This document shows positions 32,675-40,926 of a stretch of 44,026 nt of DNA, in pieces. The translations under genes were made by a program, and so were the position numbers. The stretch spans positions 1-44,026 of the forward strand of contig DAOUBD010000076.1 in NCBI GenBank assembly GCA_034432935.1, in the 5' to 3' direction. How positions within the stretch are numbered: position 1 is the first letter of the stretch; every line of letters starts with the position of its first letter. This DNA comes from DAOUAG01 sp034432935. Lineage in GTDB: Bacteria > Chloroflexota > Dehalococcoidia > SM23-28-2 > RBG-16-64-32. The notes under the pieces are model-generated. The model was not told the DNA's origin. It did no database searches and saw only the letters and a list, made by a program, of their open reading frames with translations.

Positions 32675-33976
32675 ATGATGATCGAGAAGCCTGGCGTAGA
32701 AGCCCCGACCCGTCCTCACGAGCGCACGGTCTTAGGCAATGGGCTGCGGCTGCTGACTACGCCCTTGCCCCACACGCACTCGGTCTCCATCTCCTTCTAC
32801 GTTGGCGCCGGGTCTCGCTACGAACGCCTGGAGGAGGCCGGGATCTCCCATTTCGTCGAGCACATGCTCTTCAAGGGCACCGCCAAGCGTCCGACCGCCA
32901 GGGAGATTGCGGAGGCCATCGATAGCGTGGGGGGCATCCTGAACGGCGGGACCGACCGGGAGTACACGGTGTACTACATCAAGGTAGCCCGGCCGCATGC
33001 GGGGCTCGCGCTGGACCTGCTGTCGGACCTGGTGCGGAACCCCTTGATGGACGCGGCGGAGCTGGAGAAGGAGCGGCGGGTGGTGCTGGAGGAGCTGGCC
33101 ATGGTGGAAGACTCCCCTGCCCAGCTGGCCGACCTCTTGCTGGACTCCATCCTGTGGCCGGACAACCCCTTGGGCCGGGACGTGGGAGGGACGCCGCAGT
33201 CCGTGGCCGCCATCACCCGGGAAAGGATGCTGGGCTATCTGCGCCAGCAGTACGTGCCCAACAACCTGGTGATCTCCATCGCTGGCGCCGTGAGCCACGA
33301 AGAGGTGCTGGCGCCGGTGGAGGCTGCTCTGGGAGACTGGCCGGCCGGGCAGCCAGCGTCCTGGCAGCCCGTGGCCTCCCTGGGCAGCCAGCGATGGGCC
33401 GTGCGCCACAAGCAGACGGAGCAGGCCCACCTCAGCCTGGCCGCTCCCGCGCTGCCCCTCAGCCATCCAGACCGCTATGCCCTGTCCTTCCTTTCGGTGA
33501 TCTTGGGGGAGGGCATGTCCTCCCGGCTCTTCATGGAGCTGAGGGAGAAGCGGGGGCTGGTCTATGATGTCCACACGTACGTTTCCCAGTTCCTGGACAC
33601 TGGCGCCTTTAACATCTACACGGGCGTGGACCCGCAGAAGGCCGTGGAGGCGCTCCGCGTTATCATGGCCGAGGTCGCCCGGCTCCATGCGCACGGTCCA
33701 TCCGAGGAGGAGCTGGAGAAGGCGCGGGAGCTCTCCAAGGGCAGGCTGCTCCTGCGTATGGAGGACACCCGCAACGTCAGCGGCTGGACCGGGGGGCAGG
33801 AGCTGCTGCTGGGGACGGTGCGCAGTGTGGAGGAAGCGGTGTCGGAGATGGAGGCTGTGACAATCGATGACCTGCGGCGCTTGGCCAGGGAGATCTTGGA
33901 TCCCGCGCGGTTCTATCTGGCAGTTGTGGGCCCGTACAAGAGCGATAGACGGTTCGCCGGAGCGCTTCTAGGATAG
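32675..33976 (+). CDS. M16 family zinc peptidase (processing-peptidase-like)
   Basis: A 433-residue inverzincin of the M16B type, resembling mitochondrial processing peptidase beta and bacterial YmxG/PqqL-like proteins. The zinc motif HxxEH is H59-F-V-E62-H63 (HFVEHMLFKG), and the third ligand Glu is in the LEKERRVVLEELAM helix about 76 residues later. The C-terminal glycine-rich loop GEGMSSRLFMELREKRGLVY is also present. It is predicted cytoplasmic, since no signal peptide is seen. No clear Shine-Dalgarno precedes either of the two adjacent ATGs. Confidence 0.92.
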   Translation: MMIEKPGVEAPTRPHERTVLGNGLRLLTTPLPHTHSVSISFYVGAGSRYERLEEAGISHFVEHMLFKGTAKRPTAREIAEAIDSVGGILNGGTDREYTVYYIKVARPHAGLALDLLSDLVRNPLMDAAELEKERRVVLEELAMVEDSPAQLADLLLDSILWPDNPLGRDVGGTPQSVAAITRERMLGYLRQQYVPNNLVISIAGAVSHEEVLAPVEAALGDWPAGQPASWQPVASLGSQRWAVRHKQTEQAHLSLAAPALPLSHPDRYALSFLSVILGEGMSSRLFMELREKRGLVYDVHTYVSQFLDTGAFNIYTGVDPQKAVEALRVIMAEVARLHAHGPSEEELEKARELSKGRLLLRMEDTRNVSGWTGGQELLLGTVRSVEEAVSEMEAVTIDDLRRLAREILDPARFYLAVVGPYKSDRRFAGALLG

Positions 33977-33989
33977 CTCTCGCCGCCGG

Positions 33990-34745
33990 CTAGAAGGCCC
34001 GTCCCTGGCCCCCGTCGACTGGCAGGCAGGCGCCGGTGACCCACGAGGCGCGGGGCGAAAGCAGGAACACGATGACGTTGGCTACCTCCTCGGCGGTGCC
34101 AAAGCGCCCCATCGGGATGTTCTCCTGGACGAAACGGGCCATGCCTTCGGGGTCCTCCTGCTGGCGCCGCCACCAGGTGCCGCCGGGATGGCTGATCGAA
34201 CCGGGCGCCACCGTGTTCACGCGGATGCCGTCGGGGGCCAACTGGCGGGCCGCCGTCTTGGCGTAGCTGATGAGGGCCGCCTTCATCGCGTTGTAGCCGG
34301 GTTGGCCGCCGGCCTCGCGGCCCCAGATGGACGCCAGGTGGACGATGCTGCCGCCGCCGGCTGCCCTCATGTGGGGCGTCACCAGCCGGGTCAGGCGTGC
34401 CGCGGGCAGGAAGAGGCTCTCGAAGTGCTGGCGCCACGTCTCATCTTCATCACCCGGCGCCGAGAAGTGGACACTGGTGACGAGGGCGTCGATGCGTCCG
34501 AAGCGCCGTACGGCGGCGTCCACAAGGGCCGCGGCGTCCGGCGCGGAGGCGACATCGCAGGCGACGGGGAGGACAGCGGCGCCAGCCCGTTCCGCCTCGG
34601 CGGCAGCCTGCCGCAAAGCGTCCTCGCCCCGGGCGGCCATGACGAGGCAACTGCCCTCGGCCGCCAGGGCCAGGGCTGTGGCCCTACCTATGCCGCGGGA
34701 GGCCCCGGCGATGATGGCAACTTTATCGCGCAGGAGAAGGTCCAC
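33990..34745 (-). CDS. Short-chain dehydrogenase/reductase (SDR)
   Basis: A 251-residue SDR with the cofactor motif GASRGIGRATALAL and the catalytic set S (HLASIWG), Y and K (GYNAMKAAL). The usual NNAG is replaced by TSVHF, which is uncommon. The C-terminus GACLPVDGGQ is standard. I take the GTG at VDLLLRDKVAIIAG as the start; the frame extends to a TTG 51 bases upstream, near the repeat DNA, without family similarity. It is convergent with the M16 gene, with a 13-base gap. Confidence 0.88.
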   Translation of the reverse strand: MDLLLRDKVAIIAGASRGIGRATALALAAEGSCLVMAARGEDALRQAAAEAERAGAAVLPVACDVASAPDAAALVDAAVRRFGRIDALVTSVHFSAPGDEDETWRQHFESLFLPAARLTRLVTPHMRAAGGGSIVHLASIWGREAGGQPGYNAMKAALISYAKTAARQLAPDGIRVNTVAPGSISHPGGTWWRRQQEDPEGMARFVQENIPMGRFGTAEEVANVIVFLLSPRASWVTGACLPVDGGQGRAF

Positions 34746-34803
34746 GGCCCTAGGGTACGGCAAAGGGGGCGCGGCCGTCAGCAGCCCGGCGCGCAAAGGG
34801 GCC

Positions 34804-34881
34804 CATGCTTCGAGAACCTCAGGGCGAGCGGGAAGGGATGTTGTGCCCCTACACTCCTCATGCTGAGGGTCTCAAAGCATG
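34804..34881. repeat. Palindromic intergenic repeat (copy 4)
   Basis: CATGCTTCGAGAACCTCAG (34804-34822) and CTGAGGGTCTCAAAGCATG (34863-34881) are inverted repeats of 19 bases with two mismatches. Between them is GGGCGAGCGGGAAGGGATGT and TGTGCCCCTACA, the shared tail of copies 1 and 2. Confidence 0.7.
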
Positions 34882-34901
34882 AGCCGTTAGGCCGGGGCGT
34901 C

Positions 34902-34929
34902 TTGAACGGCCCCTGCTATCTGATACACT
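34902..34929 (+). promoter_or_regulatory. Promoter of the GltD-like gene
   Basis: TTGAAC (34902-34907), 16-base spacer, TACACT (34924-34929). Because transcription should start near 34936, an in-frame ATG at 34931 would be outside the transcript, which favours the ATG at 34967. Confidence 0.55.
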
Positions 34930-34966
34930 AATGGTCACAAATTGGAGATTGCGAAGGTCGCCTGAT

Positions 34967-36394
34967 ATGCCCTGCGAAAACCACCGGCGGTTAGAGATAC
35001 CGGTACAGCCAGTGCCCAAACAGGACCCCCGCGAGCGGGTCAAGAACTGGGAGGAGTCCTACCTCGGCTATACGCTGGAGGCTGCCATCGTGGAGGCGTC
35101 GCGCTGCCTTCACTGCCCTTCCGCGCCCTGCCAAGAGGCGTGCCCAGTGGGCAACGACATACCGGGGGCCTTGATGCTTTTGGAGAAGGGAGATGTTGAA
35201 GGCGCCGCCAACAAGTTCCGGGAGACCAGCAACTTGCCGGAGATGTGCGGGCGTCTCTGCCCGCAGGAGGTGTTGTGCGAAGGCGCCTGCGTCGTGGGCT
35301 TTGCCATCCGGCCGGCTCCCTTCGGCAAACAGCCGCCGGTGTCCATCGGCAAGCTGGAGGCCTTTGTGGCGGACTACCAGCGGCAGCACGGAGGGGTGCC
35401 TTTGCCCAAGCTGCCAGCGCCGACTGGGAAGCGAGTGGCGATCATCGGCTCTGGCCCTGCTGGCCTGGCGGTGGCGGAGGAGTTAGCGAAACGGGGGCAC
35501 TCCTGCACCGTCTTCGAGTCGTGGCCAGTCCCGGGGGGCGTGCTCCTGTACGGCATCCCCAACTTCAAGATGCGCAAGGAGGTCCTCCAAGATAAGTTGA
35601 GCTGGCTGGAACGCCTCGGCGTGAAATTCGTGTGCAATACGGTTGTCGGCAGAGATGTCACCATCGATGGCCTCTTCCAGCAGGGCTTCCATGCCATCTT
35701 CCTCGGCACGGGCGCGCCGGTCGGCGGCCGCATGCGCATCCCAGGGGAGGAGCTGGAGAACGTGTATCAGGCCACGGAGTTCCTGGTGAGGGGCAACCTG
35801 GCGCCAGAGCAACTGCCCGAGAACATGCGGGCGCCCTTGAAGGTCGGCCGCAACGTCTTGGTGGTGGGCGGGGGCGATACCTCCATGGACTGCGTGCGGA
35901 CGGCTGTCCGCCTGGGCGCTGGGAAGGTCACCTGCATGTACCGGCGCACGGAGGCGGAGCAGAAGGGCCGCGAGGAGGAGCGCCGCCACGCTGCGGAGGA
36001 GGGAGTCGAGTTCATGTACCTGACGACCCCCATCCGCTTTATCGGCGAGGACGGCAAGGTCGTGGCCGCCGAGTGCCAACGGATGCAACTGGGCGAGCCC
36101 GACGAATCGGGCCGGCGGCGCCCGGAGCCGGTGCCCGGCTCGGAGTTCATCTATCCGGCGGACACCGTGGTGCTGGCCATCGGCTACAACCCGGACGACC
36201 TTTTGGAGAAGACGACGCCGGGCCTGCGCACGACCCACTGGAAGACGGTGCGGGTGGACGAGGACTACCAGACGACGCGGCCCGGGGTGTTCGCTGGCGG
36301 GGATACGGTGCGGGGCGCGGACCTGGTGGTGACCGCCATGGCGGACGGACGGCGCGCGGCCCTGGCCATCCAGCACTACCTCGAGCGGCTGTAG
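34967..36394 (+). CDS. gltD: GltD-type NAD(P)-dependent flavoprotein oxidoreductase
   Basis: A 475-residue protein of the glutamate synthase small-subunit type. The N-terminal domain has two Fe-S cysteine sets (CLHCPSAPCQEACPVGNDIP and CGRLCPQEVLCEGACVVG). An FAD fold follows (IIGSGPAGLAVAEELAKRG), then the NAD(P) fold (VLVVGGGDTSMDCVRTAVRLG) and a C-terminal FAD-contacting GVFAGGDTVRGADLV. No gltB is near, so it may serve another partner: such proteins also pair with dihydropyrimidine dehydrogenase, ferredoxin:NADP oxidoreductases or a distant GltB. GAAGG lies about nine bases before the chosen ATG. Confidence 0.85.
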   Translation: MPCENHRRLEIPVQPVPKQDPRERVKNWEESYLGYTLEAAIVEASRCLHCPSAPCQEACPVGNDIPGALMLLEKGDVEGAANKFRETSNLPEMCGRLCPQEVLCEGACVVGFAIRPAPFGKQPPVSIGKLEAFVADYQRQHGGVPLPKLPAPTGKRVAIIGSGPAGLAVAEELAKRGHSCTVFESWPVPGGVLLYGIPNFKMRKEVLQDKLSWLERLGVKFVCNTVVGRDVTIDGLFQQGFHAIFLGTGAPVGGRMRIPGEELENVYQATEFLVRGNLAPEQLPENMRAPLKVGRNVLVVGGGDTSMDCVRTAVRLGAGKVTCMYRRTEAEQKGREEERRHAAEEGVEFMYLTTPIRFIGEDGKVVAAECQRMQLGEPDESGRRRPEPVPGSEFIYPADTVVLAIGYNPDDLLEKTTPGLRTTHWKTVRVDEDYQTTRPGVFAGGDTVRGADLVVTAMADGRRAALAIQHYLERL

Positions 36395-36411
36395 CGGCTG
36401 ACAACGGCCTC

Positions 36412-36440
36412 TTGCAGGTGGAGAACGCATGTTCTAGCAT
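36412..36440 (+). promoter_or_regulatory. Promoter of the phage-hub-like gene
   Basis: TTGCAG (36412-36417), spacer of 17 bases, TAGCAT (36435-36440). Transcription should start near 36447, three bases before the GTG start, so the message would be essentially leaderless. The LexA-like palindrome fills the spacer. Confidence 0.5.
36422..36435. promoter_or_regulatory. LexA-like palindrome in the hub-gene promoter
   Basis: AGAACGCATGTTCT is a perfect 14-base palindrome with the GAAC-N4-GTTC core, the same class as the site at 24496. It lies exactly between the -35 and -10 boxes. Confidence 0.6.
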
Positions 36441-36449
36441 GCGCCCATC

Positions 36450-38408
36450 GTGCGTGGCCTTTCGCCTACCCTCCTCGCTGCCCAGCGGGTGCCATCCCGG
36501 GTCCCGTACCTGCGGGCCGTGGTCCGAGACCGCATTGGCGGTGTGCGGAGGTTGGCTTTCTCGCGCCTCTACGCCGGAAGTGAACCGGAGGGGCAACACG
36601 CGGCGGCTATGCCCTCGGACGGGGCGCTCTTGCGGGCGCGGCTCTACGGCGGCCGGCTGTACTTCCAGCGTACCGGCGCGCCGGGTTCCGGCAGCGATTT
36701 CGCCGCCTGGACGGACCTTTCGGCGGCATCCAGCGCCGGCCTGGCCCTCTCGGCGGACGGCATGCGGGCGCTCTTGCTGTACACCGATCCGGACGGTGCC
36801 GGTCTGAAGGCCCGGGAGAGCAGCGACGGCGGGGCGACCCTCGGGCCGCCAAGCCCAGTGGCCACGTCCCCCGGCGCCATCGGCTGGGCAGCCGCCGCGC
36901 TCAAGGCCAACGGCGATGCCCTGGCCGTCTTCTCTTCGGGCGCCGCCGTGTACTGGACAAGGCGGACCGGCGGGGTCTGGGGCGCGCCTGCCCTCTGGGC
37001 ACACAGTGCGGCCTCCATCTCTGGCCTCGCCTGCCATTACGGTGGCGATTGGAACATCGCCATAGCGGGCACCGCGCCCTCCGGGGACGCCTGCGTATGG
37101 ACAACGGTGCTGGGGGATGGCTTCGGGCTCCCGGCCGGCAACTGGGGGCCGTTGCGGGAGGTGATGCGGGCCAGCGCCGGCTCTGGAGTGAGCTTCCGCG
37201 CGCCCTACCTGGGGCGGCCCGACACATACCGGCTGACCTTCATGGAGGAGTATGCAGGGGTGTCCCCCTACACCCGGCCGTACCATACATACTCGCCGGC
37301 CAGCGCGGACTTCGGTTCTGGCCTGTGGCGAGAGCCTGTGCCCTTCGATGCGGCGACGGATTCCGGCCTGGCCCTGGCTTCATCGGCCGATGGCGTCTGG
37401 CTCAGTTCGCCGTCCGGTGTCTGGCAGGCGACGCTCGCAGTGGCGGAGGAGGACGTTTCGTCCCAGCTTGTGGAGGCGGTTGCGGAGGATAGCCCCTTTG
37501 GCGGGCGGTTCCGGTTGGTGCTCGGCGGGGACTCGGCGCTGTCCGGCGATCTGCCGGCCGTGCTGCGTACCGGCGCTGAGGCGCGGCTGAGCCCCGGCTA
37601 CGTGACCGCAGCCGGGCCCGAGGTGTCCGACGGGCCCGCCTACTGGATAGAGCGTATCGAGCGGCGCTGGGGCGGGGGCGAGGGCTCCGTGGCCGTCGAG
37701 GGGTACGACGGATGGGGCCTGCTGGAGGCCTGGCGGGCGCGCTCCCAGTACGCCTGGGTAGCCGGCGCGAGCAACGTATTCTCGATCTTGCAGTTTCTCT
37801 TGGCCCGGGCCGGCCTGGACTTCACTGGAGCGGGCGCCGGGCCGGCTGCTTTCGACCTCTACCCGGCCTTCACCGTCCATCCCGGGGAGACGGGCTCGAC
37901 GGCCGTGCGGCGGTTGTTGACGATGATTCCGGACGTAATCTTCTTCCGGGGCGAGTTCGCTTGCCTGAAGGAGCCAGGGTCTGGGGAGCCTGCCAGCTAC
38001 GCCTATGGCGCCGGGCATGCTATCTTGGCGGGCCGTTACGCGGAGGGGCAGCCGCCCGCCAACAGGGTTCAGGTCTTTGGCCAGGGGGTCTTCGCCGAGG
38101 CTTTGGACTGGGCCGGCGTGGCCTCCAGCTATGACCGGGTGCGCCAGGTGATGGACAAGAACCTAGCGACGGCGGCCCAAGCCGCGGCGCGGGCCGATGC
38201 CGTGCTGCGCCAGGCCGCGATGGGCGGCCAAGGCGGCGAGATTACCGTGCCGGTCAACTGCGGCCAGGAGCTCTACGACGTCATCGAGATCACGGATCCC
38301 GCGGCTGGCCTGACGGGGGCGCGCCGGCGCGTGATGGGCATATCGCTGCGCTACGCCGCGGGCCGCCGGCCGGTGTACGAACAGCGGCTGACGCTGGGCG
38401 CCGTGTGA
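36450..38408 (+). CDS. Phage tail/baseplate hub-like protein, stand-alone
   Basis: A 652-residue protein. The first half, about 1-330, looks like a beta-propeller or repeated beta-blade region (repeated GLALSADGMRALLL-, GLALASSADGVWLSS-type strands). The second half resembles the hub or YqbQ/XkdQ-like part of contractile tails: YWIERIERRWGGGEGSVAVEGYDGWGLLEAW, a long helical RADAVLRQAAMGGQGGEITVP, and a final NCGQELYDVIEITDPAAGL...RRVMGISLRYAAGRRPVYEQRLTLG. No signal peptide or membrane helix was seen. No other phage gene lies near, so it is either a relic, part of a dispersed tail-like system, or a domesticated carbohydrate- or surface-binding protein. GTG start, nearly leaderless. Confidence 0.6.
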   Translation: MRGLSPTLLAAQRVPSRVPYLRAVVRDRIGGVRRLAFSRLYAGSEPEGQHAAAMPSDGALLRARLYGGRLYFQRTGAPGSGSDFAAWTDLSAASSAGLALSADGMRALLLYTDPDGAGLKARESSDGGATLGPPSPVATSPGAIGWAAAALKANGDALAVFSSGAAVYWTRRTGGVWGAPALWAHSAASISGLACHYGGDWNIAIAGTAPSGDACVWTTVLGDGFGLPAGNWGPLREVMRASAGSGVSFRAPYLGRPDTYRLTFMEEYAGVSPYTRPYHTYSPASADFGSGLWREPVPFDAATDSGLALASSADGVWLSSPSGVWQATLAVAEEDVSSQLVEAVAEDSPFGGRFRLVLGGDSALSGDLPAVLRTGAEARLSPGYVTAAGPEVSDGPAYWIERIERRWGGGEGSVAVEGYDGWGLLEAWRARSQYAWVAGASNVFSILQFLLARAGLDFTGAGAGPAAFDLYPAFTVHPGETGSTAVRRLLTMIPDVIFFRGEFACLKEPGSGEPASYAYGAGHAILAGRYAEGQPPANRVQVFGQGVFAEALDWAGVASSYDRVRQVMDKNLATAAQAAARADAVLRQAAMGGQGGEITVPVNCGQELYDVIEITDPAAGLTGARRRVMGISLRYAAGRRPVYEQRLTLGAV

Positions 38409-38417
38409 AGCCGCGGA

Positions 38418-39278
38418 CTATACGGTGCGCTGGCCGGCCACGGGGCGGCCAGCCTCCACATCATCGAGGAACGCTTCGATCTCCGATATCCACGTCTCCA
38501 GGCGCCAGCGGGAGCCATGGCCGCAGCGCTGGCGCACCACCAGGCGCGAGCCCGGGATGAGGGCATGATCGCGCAGGGCGCAGGGGTAGAAGTCGTCCCA
38601 CTCGCCCACCATGATCAGCGTGGGCGCCCGTATGGCAGGGATGCGGGAGGTGAGGTCTGGCCTGTTGGCGATAGCGGCGGCGGCGCCGGCGAACCCCTGC
38701 ACCGTCATCAGCTTTATGCGCTGGAAGTCGTCTTCGGGGCGATAGGGGCTCTCGGCCAGGTGCGGGTTGTTGGCGCGATCGTACTCGTGCTGAAGCCGGA
38801 CGGTCTCTTCCAGACCGAAGCGAGTCGCGATGTAGCCGGCGGCGGCGATGCCTGTGCGCACCTTGCGTTCCCACTCGCCGGCTGGACCCGGGTCCAGGCC
38901 GTTGCCGCAGGTGGTGTCCGAGAGGATCACGGAGGCGCAGAAGTCCGGGTAGTCCACGGCGAACTGCGCGGTGATCATGCCGCCCATGGAGATGCCGCCG
39001 ACGTGGGCTCGCCGGATGCCCAGGGCGGCGAGGAGGCCCGCCAGGTCTGAGGCGAAGAGAGGGAGGGAATAAACCTCCGGCTCAGCCGGCGCCGTCGTGC
39101 GGCCGTGACCGCGAACGTCGTACAGGACCAGCCGCCGCCTCTGCGTAAGGGGGATGAGCTCCGGGAGCCAGTCGTCCAGTGGGCCAGCGAAGCCGTGGGT
39201 GAGGACGAGGGGCGTGCCCCCGCTGGGGCCGAAGGTCTCGTAGCGGACGTCGATGCCGTTTACCCTGACAACGGGCAT
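38418..39278 (-). CDS. Alpha/beta hydrolase
   Basis: A 286-residue alpha/beta-hydrolase-fold enzyme. The oxyanion segment is THGFAGPLDDW, the nucleophile Ser is in GGISMGGM, the acid is likely Asp in VGEWDDFYP, and the His is in CGHGSRW. It resembles 3-oxoadipate enol-lactonase or related esterases (VNGIDVRYETFG start, YDVRGHGRTTAP). Substrate unknown. Convergent with the hub-like gene, 9 bases apart. Confidence 0.88.
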   Translation of the reverse strand: MPVVRVNGIDVRYETFGPSGGTPLVLTHGFAGPLDDWLPELIPLTQRRRLVLYDVRGHGRTTAPAEPEVYSLPLFASDLAGLLAALGIRRAHVGGISMGGMITAQFAVDYPDFCASVILSDTTCGNGLDPGPAGEWERKVRTGIAAAGYIATRFGLEETVRLQHEYDRANNPHLAESPYRPEDDFQRIKLMTVQGFAGAAAAIANRPDLTSRIPAIRAPTLIMVGEWDDFYPCALRDHALIPGSRLVVRQRCGHGSRWRLETWISEIEAFLDDVEAGRPVAGQRTV

Positions 39279-39326
39279 GCTGGCTCGCCACCTGTGTTGC
39301 CGGACGGGCGCCTGCGCAAGCTCATC

Positions 39327-40757
39327 CTAACCCGCTAGAGCCGGCACCTGGACGGGCCACTTGTCGTTCCAGGGGCGCGCCTGCTCGTAGGCGTAGGCCG
39401 CCTGGAGCACCAGGTCCTCCCGGTGCCGCCGGGCGACGATCTGGAGCCCCACTGGCAGCCCACTGTCGGTAAAGCCAGCCCGCACGCTGCAAGCCGGGTG
39501 GCCGGATAGGTTGAAGGGGTAAGTGAAAGCCACCACGTGCAGGGGGTTGGTCAGTTCCTTGCCGGCAATCTGGGTGGGCCAGCCGCCGCGGGCATCGATG
39601 GCCTCGAGAGGAAGGGTCGGCGTGAGGAGCAGATCGTACCTCTCGAAGAAGGCCCAGAGCTGGTTGACCAACCGGGCGCGGACCCTTTGGGCCTCGCCGT
39701 ACTCCACTGGCGTGATGTCCTTCGTCATCTCGACGCCGCGCAGGAAGGCGCGGCCGAACTCGTGGCGATGGCCGTCTACCTTGTCGTGGATCTCCGCCCA
39801 GACCTCGGCGCCCGAGACCCGGGCCCAGACGGCGCCGGTGTCGTCGAAGATCTTGCCCACCTCATCCACTGCATAGCCCATGGCCTCGAAGACTCGAACG
39901 GCGTTCTGGCACTCGCGCAAGACGTCGGGCTGCACCGCCGCGTAGCCCAGGTCGGGACTCCAGGCGATGCGGAGACCCTTGGGCAAGCGTTCCAGCACGT
40001 CAACGTAGGAGTACCCAGGATGCGGGAGGGAGTCCGGGTCGCATTCGTGGGCGCCGACAGTAGCGTCAAGGTATAGGGCGGCGTCGCGCACGGTGCGGGT
40101 CAGGGGTCCGTAGACCGACGTGTCGTTCCAACCCAGCATCTTGGAAGGTCCTTTAGGGATCCGGTTGTGGGAGGGCTTGATCCCGAAGCAGCCCGTCCAG
40201 CAGGCCGGTATGCGGATGCTGCCGCCGCCGTCGGAGCCGGTACAGAAGGGCACTTGGCCAGCAGTCACGGCGGCGGAGGACCCGCCGCTGGAGCCGCCCG
40301 GCGTGCGCTGCGGGTTCCAGGGGTTGCGGGTGACGCCGAAGAGCAGGTTCTTGGTGAAGGCGGTGTAGCCGAACTCGGGCGAGTTGGTCTTGCCCAGCAC
40401 TATGGCTCCGGCCTTCTTGAGGCGCTCCACCTGTACGGAATCGCGCTCGGGGTAGTTGTCCTTGTAGGGCACAGAGGCGTGAGTGGAAGGGAAGCCTTGG
40501 GCGTCCTCCAGCTCCTTGACGCCAAAGGGCAGGCCGGCCAGGATGCCGGGGTCTTCGCCCCGGGCTATGCGGTCTGCCATGGCCCGGGCCTCCGCCAGGG
40601 CCTCTTCGGGGCGCATGGCGATGAAGGCGTTCAGCACCGGGTTTGTCTCCTCGATCCTGGCCAGGCAGGCCTCCATCAACTCCACAGGGGACAACTTCTT
40701 TGAGCGGATAAGGGATGCGAGTTCATGGGCGGGCATAAAGTTCAGCTCTGACGGCAT
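39327..40757 (-). CDS. Amidase, amidase-signature family
   Basis: A 476-residue amidase-signature enzyme, hydrolysing an amide to acid and ammonia. The Ser-cisSer-Lys triad is K81 (GLPFGVKELEDAQG), S156 (RTPGGSSGGSS) and S180 (GSDGGGSIRIPA). GGAGG lies five bases before the ATG; the frame stays open far upstream into ruvB, which is not coding in this direction. GatA is a close relative but usually sits with gatC/gatB, so a free amidase is more likely. It reads away from ruvB. Confidence 0.92.
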   Translation of the reverse strand: MPSELNFMPAHELASLIRSKKLSPVELMEACLARIEETNPVLNAFIAMRPEEALAEARAMADRIARGEDPGILAGLPFGVKELEDAQGFPSTHASVPYKDNYPERDSVQVERLKKAGAIVLGKTNSPEFGYTAFTKNLLFGVTRNPWNPQRTPGGSSGGSSAAVTAGQVPFCTGSDGGGSIRIPACWTGCFGIKPSHNRIPKGPSKMLGWNDTSVYGPLTRTVRDAALYLDATVGAHECDPDSLPHPGYSYVDVLERLPKGLRIAWSPDLGYAAVQPDVLRECQNAVRVFEAMGYAVDEVGKIFDDTGAVWARVSGAEVWAEIHDKVDGHRHEFGRAFLRGVEMTKDITPVEYGEAQRVRARLVNQLWAFFERYDLLLTPTLPLEAIDARGGWPTQIAGKELTNPLHVVAFTYPFNLSGHPACSVRAGFTDSGLPVGLQIVARRHREDLVLQAAYAYEQARPWNDKWPVQVPALAG

Positions 40758-40850
40758 GTCATCCTCCTGCTGGCGGTGTGGCAGGATGATACTACGAGGC
40801 CGGCGCTGCGGGAAGGGGATGGGCGCTTCGCCCAATGCGCCGTTGGCTCG

Positions 40851-40880
40851 TGGACGGTTCTGGCCGGCGACGCGTATAAT
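40851..40880 (+). promoter_or_regulatory. Promoter of ruvB
   Basis: A perfect TATAAT (40875-40880) preceded, at 18 bases, by TGGACG (40851-40856). Transcription should begin near 40887, 40 bases before the ruvB coding start. Confidence 0.6.
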
Positions 40881-40926
40881 GGGCGGCGAGTAGCACAGGC
40901 ATTCGACACTGGGCAGGGGGAGCGCA

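Noticed and set aside
36450..38408. Prophage around the hub-like gene
   Set aside because: The flanking genes (GltD-like, hydrolase, amidase) are ordinary metabolic genes and no integrase, capsid, portal or lysis gene was seen.
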